Source: Bacteroidales bacterium
GTDB lineage: Bacteria; Bacteroidota; Bacteroidia; Bacteroidales; UBA932
Direction of reading: 5' to 3'
Assembly: GCA_017544005.1 (NCBI GenBank)
Contig: JAFYEZ010000020.1
Location: forward strand, 1-48,229
Length of the DNA: 48,229 bases
Part shown: piece by piece, positions 8,529 to 15,389 of the stretch
How the letters are laid out: the number at the start of each line of letters is the position of its first letter
Numbering within the stretch: the stretch's first letter is position 1
Notes under the pieces: generated by a model
What the model was told of the DNA's origin: nothing
The model's database searches: none
What the model saw: only the letters and a program-made list of their open reading frames with translations
Position numbers and translations under genes: made by a program

Positions 8529-9776
8529 TTAACCGAACAGATAGGTGTGTTGAGCCGGGGTGAGGGAATCGATCTTCAGCCCCCAGTCCGCCAGTTTGCG
8601 CTGGGCGACCTCCCGGTCAATCTCCTCCGGCACCCTGTGCAGGCGACTGCCCGGAGCCGTGCGCAGTTCGCGGTGCGCGGCAAGCCAGCGTGCGCTGAGC
8701 GCTTGGATGGCGAAAGACATATCCATAATTTCGGCGGGATGGCCGTCTCCGGCAGCCAGGTTGACCAGCCGGCCTTCGGCCAGGATATAGATGCGGCGTC
8801 CGTCTTCCAGCCGATATCCCATGATGTTCTTGCGGGCCTCGCGCGCCTCCACGGCCATTTTGCGCAGCCCGGCGACATCCACCTCCACGTCAAAATGGCC
8901 GGCGTTGCAGCAGATGGCGCCGTCTTTCATCACGGCAAAGTGGGCCGGCGTCACGACATCGCGGCATCCGGTGACCGTGATGAAAAGATCTCCGAGCGGA
9001 GCGGCCTCATCCATCGCCATCACCCGGAATCCGTCCATGACGGCCTCCATGGCGCGCACGGGATTGACTTCCGTGACGATCACCTTGGCTCCCAGTCCTT
9101 TGGCGCGCATGGCGACTCCCTTCCCGCACCAGCCATAGCCGGCCACGACCACCGTCTTCCCGGCCACAATCAGGTTCGTCGTGCGGTTGATGCCGTCCCA
9201 GACGGACTGTCCGGTGCCGTAACGGTTGTCGAAGAGGTGTTTGCAGTCGGCGTCATTGACCAGCATCATCGGGAAGGAGAGTTTTCCGGCACGGTCCATC
9301 GTCTGCAGGCGCAGGATGCCCGTGGTGGTCTCCTCGCAACCGCCGATTACCCCGGAAAGCAGCTGGGGATAGTCGGCATGCAGCATGGAAACGAGGTCTC
9401 CGCCGTCGTCGATAATCAGGTTCGGCCCCACCTCCAGCACCCGGCGGATATGGGCTTCGTACTCCTCGGGAGTCGCGCCATGCCAGGCAAATACGTTCAG
9501 ACCGCCGTGAACCAGGGCGGCCGCTACGTCATCCTGCGTGGAGAGGGGATTGCTGCCCGTGACATACATCTGGGCGCCACCGGCGGCGAGTACCTGGCAC
9601 AGGTAGGCCGTCTTGGCCTCCAGATGCACGGAGAGGGCGATTCGCAGCCCTGCAAACGGTTTTTCCTGAGAGAATTCCGCTTCCAGACCCCGCAGCAGCG
9701 GCATATGGTGGCGGACCCAGTCGATTTTCAGTGCGCCTTCATTCCAGAGCGCTTCGTTTCGGATGAGGTATGGCAT
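8529..9776 (-). CDS. ahcY: S-adenosylhomocysteine hydrolase-like enzyme, short archaeal/Thermotoga type
   Basis: The enzyme cleaves S-adenosylhomocysteine (or, in some archaeal relatives, S-inosylhomocysteine) to homocysteine and the nucleoside, using bound NAD. The protein is 415 aa. Landmarks are EETTTG at 148-153, the substrate/NAD segment at 174-191 (NDADCKHLFDNRYGTGQS) and the Rossmann motif GYGWCG at 213-218. The FDNRYGTGQS form, the absence of the insertion found in long enzymes, and the C-terminus ending HTYLFG instead of Lys-Tyr-rich text place it with archaeal and Thermotoga enzymes and not the long type usual in Bacteroides. The start at 9776 lies inside the HD gene (49-base overlap), which suggests coupling. 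Whether the substrate is SAH or the deaminated form cannot be told from the sequence. Confidence 0.88.
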   Translation of the reverse strand: MPYLIRNEALWNEGALKIDWVRHHMPLLRGLEAEFSQEKPFAGLRIALSVHLEAKTAYLCQVLAAGGAQMYVTGSNPLSTQDDVAAALVHGGLNVFAWHGATPEEYEAHIRRVLEVGPNLIIDDGGDLVSMLHADYPQLLSGVIGGCEETTTGILRLQTMDRAGKLSFPMMLVNDADCKHLFDNRYGTGQSVWDGINRTTNLIVAGKTVVVAGYGWCGKGVAMRAKGLGAKVIVTEVNPVRAMEAVMDGFRVMAMDEAAPLGDLFITVTGCRDVVTPAHFAVMKDGAICCNAGHFDVEVDVAGLRKMAVEAREARKNIMGYRLEDGRRIYILAEGRLVNLAAGDGHPAEIMDMSFAIQALSARWLAAHRELRTAPGSRLHRVPEEIDREVAQRKLADWGLKIDSLTPAQHTYLFG

Positions 9777-10393
9777 AGTGCATAGTATTTTTCAAATCGT
9801 TCGCGGAGCGCCGTCTCGTCGGCAATCAGCGCGCGCAACTCGGCGAGCCGCTCGGCGTTGCGCGATTCGGGAATCCAGAGTTTCAGGTAGCCGCCTTCCG
9901 CATATTTTTCGTGCAGATGGGCCACGGTTCGCTGCCAATGGCCCGCTTTGTCCAGTTCGGGATAGTGTGACAATCCGTATTCTACGGTGCGCCGAATGAC
10001 CGTTTCCGGATCGATCAGCCGGTCCGCCTCGGCGATAATCCGGCCGTAGAGGGTGCGTGGTGCGTGGTCCGACGACGCGCGGTGGTCTTCCGCCGCCTGG
10101 GCGGCCAGTTCGATTCCCTCGGGCGAGAGCCACTGCAGCAGCCGATTGTCGGCGCGGAGAATGCGGCCGGAGACCAGATGGTGCGTTTCCCGCCCTTCGG
10201 CAATGCCCAGATCGTGGTAAGCGGCTGCCACATAAAGGATTTCAGGATCTACGTCGTAATGTGCAGCCAGTTCCAGCGCCTGCGCGATGACCGCCTCTGC
10301 GTGGTCCCGCCGGTGACCGGCGTCAAAGGCGTCGTAGCGGGGGAGAATCTCCTCCTGCACAAAGCGGACCAGGCTCTCCCGGATGGGTTTCAT
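9728..10393 (-). CDS. HD-domain hydrolase
   Basis: This is a metal-dependent phosphohydrolase-fold protein, 221 aa. The HD-domain residues are visible in order: His in GHRRDHAEAV, the His-Asp pair in AAAYHDLGIAEG, a downstream His (AEDHRASSDHAP), and an Asp in EADRLIDPE. Relatives of this size act on nucleotides or small phosphorylated compounds, but the substrate here is unknown. The start overlaps the nitrilase stop by four bases (ATGA), and its end overlaps the SahH gene by 49 bases, so all three are one operon. The middle position between an omega-amidase-like enzyme and SahH hints at sulfur-metabolite or nucleoside salvage, which is inference only. Confidence 0.8.
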   Translation of the reverse strand: MKPIRESLVRFVQEEILPRYDAFDAGHRRDHAEAVIAQALELAAHYDVDPEILYVAAAYHDLGIAEGRETHHLVSGRILRADNRLLQWLSPEGIELAAQAAEDHRASSDHAPRTLYGRIIAEADRLIDPETVIRRTVEYGLSHYPELDKAGHWQRTVAHLHEKYAEGGYLKLWIPESRNAERLAELRALIADETALRERFEKYYALCHTSSETKRSGMKAH

Positions 10394-11181
10394 CGGACAG
10401 CCTCCGTATAGGGAGGAAGCGCCTGGTCGGTGTCGTCGAGCACCGGGAACTTGCTCCAGTAGTGGTGGATGAATTCAGGATCGATCTCAGCTGCGACGAA
10501 GTCCTCCTTGCGGTCTCCGCCCTCGGCCAGAATCTCGCCGTAGGGGCTGATGACCCGCGTGCCGCCGAAGTAATCGCCCGTCGGGTCCAGCCCGATCCGG
10601 TTGGCAGCCAGCACGTAGCACTGATTTTCAATAGCGCGTGCCCGCGTGAGAACCTCCCACGCCGTACGGCGGGCCTGCGGCCAGTTGGCGGTGTAGAGGA
10701 TGGCGTCGAAATCGCCGCGGTTGCGGCTCCAGAGGGGGAAGCGGAGGTCATAGCAGACCAGCAGCAGGAAACGCATGCCGCGCCACTCGACGACCACGCG
10801 CTTTTGCCCCGGCGTAAAATACTGGGGTTCACCGCCATAAGTGAACAGGTGGTGCTTGTCGTAGGTGATGAAACTACCGTCCGGCTTCACAAAATGGAAA
10901 CGGTTGTAGTAGCGCTCGCCTTCATGGACGGCCAGACTGCCGCAGACGGCGGCGTCTTTGGCGGCGGCCCACTCTTTCATCAGTTCCAGCGAGGGGCAGG
11001 TGCCGTCGATGAGATCTTCCGCCACACCCACCGGGAAGGTGACGAAACCCGTGGCAAACATCTCCGGGAAGAGGTAAAGGTCGGCATCCGGGACCTGTTT
11101 CAGGCGCATTCGGTTTAGCCAGAGATTCTCGTTGGGATCGGCCCAGTAGACGTCGTTTTGGAGCAGAACTACTTTCATCAT
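10390..11181 (-). CDS. Nitrilase-superfamily amidohydrolase (YafV/omega-amidase type)
   Basis: This is a cytoplasmic C-N hydrolase, 263 aa, with the Glu-Lys-Cys catalytic triad at Glu40 (FPEMF), Lys109 (YDKHHLF) and Cys143 (VCYDLRFP). The text DKHHLFTYGGE and CYDLRFPLWSRN matches the YafV/Nit2 branch. Members of that branch hydrolyse alpha-ketoglutaramate or alpha-ketosuccinamate and, in some bacteria, serve methionine salvage. It is the first gene of a three-gene operon with HD and SahH genes, which gives the methionine-cycle link some support. Two adjacent ATGs (11181 and 11178) are possible starts. A -7 box stands just upstream. Confidence 0.88.
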   Translation of the reverse strand: MMKVVLLQNDVYWADPNENLWLNRMRLKQVPDADLYLFPEMFATGFVTFPVGVAEDLIDGTCPSLELMKEWAAAKDAAVCGSLAVHEGERYYNRFHFVKPDGSFITYDKHHLFTYGGEPQYFTPGQKRVVVEWRGMRFLLLVCYDLRFPLWSRNRGDFDAILYTANWPQARRTAWEVLTRARAIENQCYVLAANRIGLDPTGDYFGGTRVISPYGEILAEGGDRKEDFVAAEIDPEFIHHYWSKFPVLDDTDQALPPYTEAVR

Positions 11182-11197
11182 TCGCGAATTGAACGCA

Positions 11198-11205
11198 CAA
11201 AATTA
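11198..11205 (-). promoter_or_regulatory. -7 box for the nitrilase-HD-SahH operon
   Basis: The minus strand reads TAATTTTG, an exact TAnnTTTG match, 16 bases before the first ATG. The predicted leader is only about 10-12 bases. Confidence 0.65.
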
Positions 11206-11242
11206 CGAAAAACCGGGATATTGCCAATCCGGGGGCTTTTTC

Positions 11243-11250
11243 TATCTTTG
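11243..11250 (+). promoter_or_regulatory. -7 box for the deaminase-hydrolase-MscK operon
   Basis: TATCTTTG matches TAnnTTTG exactly, 19 bases before the deaminase ATG. It is divergent from the nitrilase operon promoter, with about 37 bases between the two boxes. Confidence 0.75.
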
Positions 11251-11269
11251 CACAGAAATAGTGACAGAG

Positions 11270-11737
11270 ATGAAAGCACAGAATCGCTATATGCAAATGG
11301 CTATCGACGAGGCGCGCCGGGGCATTACCCGTCAGCATGGCGGCCCGTTCGGCTGCGTGATTGTCAAAGACGGCGTGGTGGTGGCCCGCGGGCACAACCG
11401 GGTTCTCGCCAACCACGATCCTACCTGCCACGGAGAGGTGGCTGCGATGCGCAGCGCCGGGAAGCGGCTGGGAACCTACAATCTTTCCGACTGCGACCTC
11501 TACACGACGGGGGAACCCTGCCCGATGTGCCTTTGCGCCTGCCTCTGGGGCAATATCCGCCATGTCTATTACGGCTGCTCGATTGCCGACAACGGACGGA
11601 TCGGCTTCCGCGACGACAAGTTCGACGGTCTCTTTTCGGGCCGCGACAAACTTGCCGGCTTCCTGACGCAGATCGACCACGAAGCCTGCCTCGACCTGTT
11701 CGACGAATACAACCGGATTCAGCACCAGATTTATTAA
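11270..11737 (+). CDS. guaD: Cytidine/guanine deaminase-family zinc enzyme (GuaD-like)
   Basis: This is probably a guanine deaminase (guanine to xanthine plus ammonia) or a related nucleobase/nucleoside deaminase. The 155-aa length matches Bacillus subtilis GuaD. Zinc ligands are His54 in the sequence CHGEV and the Cys84/Cys87 pair in EPCPMC, with the proton-shuttling Glu56. The first motif is HGE here where the family usually has HAE; the change leaves the ligands intact. Other family text is GGPFGCVIVKDG and NDPT-like NHDPT. The ATG at 11270 is preferred over upstream in-frame codons because the -7 box lies between them. It heads an operon with a hydrolase ten bases downstream. GuaD versus a different substrate is not certain. 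Confidence 0.85.
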   Translation: MKAQNRYMQMAIDEARRGITRQHGGPFGCVIVKDGVVVARGHNRVLANHDPTCHGEVAAMRSAGKRLGTYNLSDCDLYTTGEPCPMCLCACLWGNIRHVYYGCSIADNGRIGFRDDKFDGLFSGRDKLAGFLTQIDHEACLDLFDEYNRIQHQIY

Positions 11738-11747
11738 ACGACTCCAC

Positions 11748-12659
11748 GTGAAACCTGCTACCCTCTTCCTGGACGACCTCTCCCTGGTTTATGTCGAGCC
11801 CGACGCGCATCAAGCGGGTATCATTCAGTTTGTCGTCGGCATCTGGGAACACAAGGAACGCTATCTGCCCTTGATGGAGTTCCTTTCCACCCACGGATTT
11901 GTCACCCTGTGCCACGATCTCCGCGGGCACGGCGCTACGGCGAAATCTCCCGCGGAACTGGGCTATATCGGAAAGGGAGGATGGAAAACCCTGGTGGAGG
12001 ATGTCCGGAAGGTGGCGCAATGGGCCCGGAAGCAGTGGCCCTCCCGGCCGCTGAACCTCTTCAGCCACAGCATGGGCTCACTGATTGCCCGCTCCTTCCT
12101 CAAGCGCCACGACGACGAAGTGGACCGTGTGATTCTCAGCGGTTCGCCCTCCTACAATCCCGCTACGCCGGCCGGGCTTGCCCTGACCGGAGTCATTTCG
12201 CTGCTGGGTGGGCGGAAGTGCCGTTCCAAGGCCATTCAGGGCCTCGCTTTCGATTCCTTCAACAAAAAATACAAGCAGGAAGGCTATCCCCGGGCCTGGA
12301 TTTGCTCCGACAAGGCGGTGCAGAAAGCCTATCACGAAGATCCCCTGTGCCAGTTTACCCTGACGGTGGACGCCGTCCGCAATATGCTCTTCCTGGTGCG
12401 TGACACCTATAGCCCCCGCGGGTGGCAGATGGCGCATCCGGATCTGCCCGTGCTCTTTCTGGCCGGGGAGGAGGATCCCTGTCTGGTCTCTCCCCAGGCT
12501 TTCCATAAGGCCGTTGCCTCCATGCGCGACCACGGCTATCGCAACGTTTCCGTCCGGACTTATCCCGGAATGCGTCACGAAATACACAATGAAACCGGCA
12601 AGGAGAAGGTGTGGAACGATATTCTCGCCTTCTTTTCAACCGGCTCTTTATCAGAATAA
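11748..12659 (+). CDS. Alpha/beta hydrolase, lysophospholipase/monoacylglycerol lipase-like
   Basis: This is a serine hydrolase of the Hydrolase_4 (serine aminopeptidase S33-like) group, 303 aa. The catalytic triad is Ser108 in SHSMGS, Asp243 in GEEDPC and His277 in GMRHEIHNE. The nucleophile elbow has Ser in place of the usual first Gly (SHSMG, not GHSMG). The oxyanion-side text DLRGHG is standard. Relatives release fatty acids from monoacylglycerols or lysophospholipids. There is no signal peptide, so it is probably cytoplasmic or loosely membrane-bound. The start is a GTG ten bases after the deaminase stop; no ATG lies near the expected N-terminus. The gene for a large mechanosensitive channel follows after 15 bases. 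Confidence 0.82.
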   Translation: MKPATLFLDDLSLVYVEPDAHQAGIIQFVVGIWEHKERYLPLMEFLSTHGFVTLCHDLRGHGATAKSPAELGYIGKGGWKTLVEDVRKVAQWARKQWPSRPLNLFSHSMGSLIARSFLKRHDDEVDRVILSGSPSYNPATPAGLALTGVISLLGGRKCRSKAIQGLAFDSFNKKYKQEGYPRAWICSDKAVQKAYHEDPLCQFTLTVDAVRNMLFLVRDTYSPRGWQMAHPDLPVLFLAGEEDPCLVSPQAFHKAVASMRDHGYRNVSVRTYPGMRHEIHNETGKEKVWNDILAFFSTGSLSE

Positions 12660-12674
12660 TATCGATTCACTTCT

Positions 12675-15320
12675 ATGAAGAAGATTAAAAGAATCCTGCT
12701 CCTGGCCGCGGTGCTGCTGACTGCGGTCCCGGCCTATGCCGTTTTCAATGAGAAGGACCTGGGGCAGACCCTCTCCGTGCTCCGCTACGAGCTCAGCCAG
12801 GAAGTGGCCAAGCGCGAAGCGCGCCAGGACCGGATTAACAGCCGCAACCGCTCGCAGCACGGCACCATGATCAAGACGCTCAAGAAGTGCAACGAGCTGG
12901 CCCTGATGCTCTATTCGCAGAACCAGGACTATACGTTCGATATGACTTATGCCCTCAAGGAGGTTACGAGTCAGTACCAGGCCTTCAATGAGCGCAAGAT
13001 GCCCTTCGACGAGATCGTTACTTCGCTGGATCTGGAGATTGACCGCTACTCCCGCCTGATCGAGTCGCTGCGCCGTCTGCCGCCCGAGCTGCGCGATGTC
13101 AAGGAAATCCCTGACAGCCTGAAATATACGAACGACAGTATCCGGAGCTATGCACCCCCGGCTCCCAGAGGCCGCGCTTCGCGGGAGCGGGTTTTCAACG
13201 GCCGCCGCATGCGGCTGGACAGCCTCAATGCCAACGGCACCCTTGCTGCCTTTTTCCTGGACGAACAGGGACAGGAGGACCGCGATTCCTGTATTCATTA
13301 TGCCGCCACGCTGCTCAAGATGTATCAGGAATCCAAGGAGCGGATTATCAAAGATAACGAGCACTACCAGGATGCCAGCCAGCGGCTCAAGGAGTCGTAC
13401 GACTACGCGCAGGAGCGATACAAGGTGATCCAGCGCAGGATGTTCATCAAGGGCACCGGTAGCTACTTCATGACGCTCAAACGCCTGAAAAGCAATTGGA
13501 AACGCGCCTATGCGGACTGCCAGAACAAGTATAGCCGCTCCCAGGCGTTCGACCAGACGCTGGCCGCCAGCGAGTGGCGTGGCCCGATGGTTTTCGGCTT
13601 CCTGGGCGCTCAGTTCGGCATTCTGCTGCTGGCTACGTTGCTCAGCCTGCTGGCGGCCGCCATCCTGCGCCCGAAGGTGAAGTCCATGCAGTCCGATGTG
13701 TTCCAGCACCGGCTTCCGGCCTTCTGCCTGCTCTGCGGCGTGATTGTATTCGGCCTGTGCCAGTACATCATTCCCAAGATCGTGGACAACAACTTCTTCA
13801 AGGTGGCCTCGTCGCTGCTGATCGTGCTGGCCTGGATCCTGGTGGTGATGCTGCTCTCGCTGATTATCCGTCACCGGGGAGCAGAAACGACGCCGCGCCT
13901 GAAACTCTATGTCCCCACCATTCTGCTGGGCTTTCTGATTATCATCTTCCGCGTGATCTTCATCCCGAACCGAATGATGAACATCATCTTCCCGCCGGTC
14001 ATGCTGATCACCGTCATCTGGCAGTTGGTGCTCTGCATCCGGAACCGCAAGTTCAAGGCGGATGCCGACATCATCATTGGCTGGATCACCCTGGCCATCC
14101 TGGTTGCGACCGCAACGCTTTCGTGGTGCGGATTTGTCCTGCTGGGCATCCAGATTGCCATCTGGTGGCTCTTCCAGGCCGCAGCCGTCGAGGCCATTCT
14201 GGCCATGATCGTCTTGCTGAACAAGTTCAAGACCCGTTACCTGGACCGCAAGGTGGCCGAATACCGCAAGGCGCATCCCACGACCGACAGCAAGGAGCAC
14301 AAGGGCGACACCATCCGCGTCACCTGGCTGTACGATCTCGTCTCGCAGGTTCTGCTGCCGGTTACCGCCATCATTTCCATCCCGCTCTGCGTCTATATGG
14401 CGCTCGACGTGTTCGACCTGACCGAGATCAGCCATCAGATCTTCTACACCACCTTCTTTGACTTCAAGAATGCGGAGGGACAGGAGATCTTCAAGCTCTC
14501 GTTCTACATGATTGTGCTGGCCTCCTCGCTTTTCTTTGTATTCCGCTACCTGAACTACGCCCTGCAGTTCATCTACCGGGATTTGATGTTCGGCCATATC
14601 CGCCGCATCAGCGGCAAAGACCATGTCGAGGCCAACGAGATCAACCTGAGCCTCTCGAAGAGCGTCATCAGCATCCTGGTCTGGGGCAGCTACGTGATTC
14701 TCACCATCCTGCTGCTGCGCATCCCGATGGGGGCCGTTTCCATCATCGCCGCCGGCCTGGCTACCGGTCTCGGTCTTGCCATGAAGGATATCCTGAACAA
14801 CTTCATCTACGGAATCCAGCTGATGTCCGGACGACTCCGCGTGGGCGACTGGGTGGAGTGCGACGGCGTTCGCGGCAAGGTGACCTCCATCAGCTACCAG
14901 AGCACCCAGATCGAGACGATTGAGGGCGCCGTGATGTCGTTCCTCAATGCCGCGCTCTTCAACAAGAACTTCAAGAACCTGACGCGAAACAACGCCTATG
15001 AGTTCCTCAAGCTCGTGGTGGGCGTCAGCTACGGCACCGATGTCGAAAAGGTCCGCACCGTGCTTTCCGAGGCGCTCAAGCCGCTCTGTACCAAGGACTC
15101 CTTCAAGCGGGAGATTGTGGATCCCAAGCGGGGCATCACCGTCACCTTCGAGAATTTCGGCGACAGTTCCGTGGATATTGCCGTCAAGCAATATGTGCTG
15201 GTTTCCGAACGGTTCGGCTACACGGCCCGCGCCAAGGAGGCCATCTACGACGCCCTGAACCGCAACGGCATCTCGATTCCCTTCCCGCAGCGGGATATCC
15301 ACATCATCGAGGCCAAGTAG
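12675..15320 (+). CDS. Large MscK/MscM-like mechanosensitive channel
   Basis: This is an inner-membrane tension-gated channel of the MscS superfamily, 881 aa, which releases solutes on osmotic downshock. It has a signal peptide (MKKIKRILLLAAVLLTAVPAYA) and then about 280 mostly helical, charged residues that should form a periplasmic coiled-coil domain. About ten membrane segments follow from residue 300. The pore-lining helix is the Gly/Ala-rich IIAAGLATGLGLAMKDILNN near residue 690-710, followed by the MscS beta domain (LRVGDWVECDGVRGKVTSIS). The size matches MscK-type channels and not the simple 280-residue MscS. It is the third gene of the deaminase operon and ends at a strong terminator. 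Potassium or ligand dependence cannot be judged. A second, small MscS is encoded 5 kb further on. Confidence 0.88.
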   Translation: MKKIKRILLLAAVLLTAVPAYAVFNEKDLGQTLSVLRYELSQEVAKREARQDRINSRNRSQHGTMIKTLKKCNELALMLYSQNQDYTFDMTYALKEVTSQYQAFNERKMPFDEIVTSLDLEIDRYSRLIESLRRLPPELRDVKEIPDSLKYTNDSIRSYAPPAPRGRASRERVFNGRRMRLDSLNANGTLAAFFLDEQGQEDRDSCIHYAATLLKMYQESKERIIKDNEHYQDASQRLKESYDYAQERYKVIQRRMFIKGTGSYFMTLKRLKSNWKRAYADCQNKYSRSQAFDQTLAASEWRGPMVFGFLGAQFGILLLATLLSLLAAAILRPKVKSMQSDVFQHRLPAFCLLCGVIVFGLCQYIIPKIVDNNFFKVASSLLIVLAWILVVMLLSLIIRHRGAETTPRLKLYVPTILLGFLIIIFRVIFIPNRMMNIIFPPVMLITVIWQLVLCIRNRKFKADADIIIGWITLAILVATATLSWCGFVLLGIQIAIWWLFQAAAVEAILAMIVLLNKFKTRYLDRKVAEYRKAHPTTDSKEHKGDTIRVTWLYDLVSQVLLPVTAIISIPLCVYMALDVFDLTEISHQIFYTTFFDFKNAEGQEIFKLSFYMIVLASSLFFVFRYLNYALQFIYRDLMFGHIRRISGKDHVEANEINLSLSKSVISILVWGSYVILTILLLRIPMGAVSIIAAGLATGLGLAMKDILNNFIYGIQLMSGRLRVGDWVECDGVRGKVTSISYQSTQIETIEGAVMSFLNAALFNKNFKNLTRNNAYEFLKLVVGVSYGTDVEKVRTVLSEALKPLCTKDSFKREIVDPKRGITVTFENFGDSSVDIAVKQYVLVSERFGYTARAKEAIYDALNRNGISIPFPQRDIHIIEAK

Positions 15321-15341
15321 CCGCGGAGGCGGATGCAAAAA

Positions 15342-15373
15342 AAGAAGGCTGGCGGAATCCGTCAGCCTTCTTC
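15342..15373 (+). terminator. Bidirectional Rho-independent terminator after the MscK-like gene and dcp
   Basis: An inverted repeat, AAGAAGGCTGnCG and CGnCAGCCTTCTT, surrounds a short loop, with an A tract upstream and T-rich sequence after it. It sits between two convergent genes and can stop transcription in both directions. Confidence 0.85.
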
Positions 15374-15389
15374 TGTAAGATGCGGATCG

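Noticed and set aside
12651-15338. 895-codon open frame on the minus strand
   Set aside because: It is antisense to the MscK-like channel gene, has no family motif and is rich in His, Gln and Glu as expected of a shadow of a GC-rich gene.
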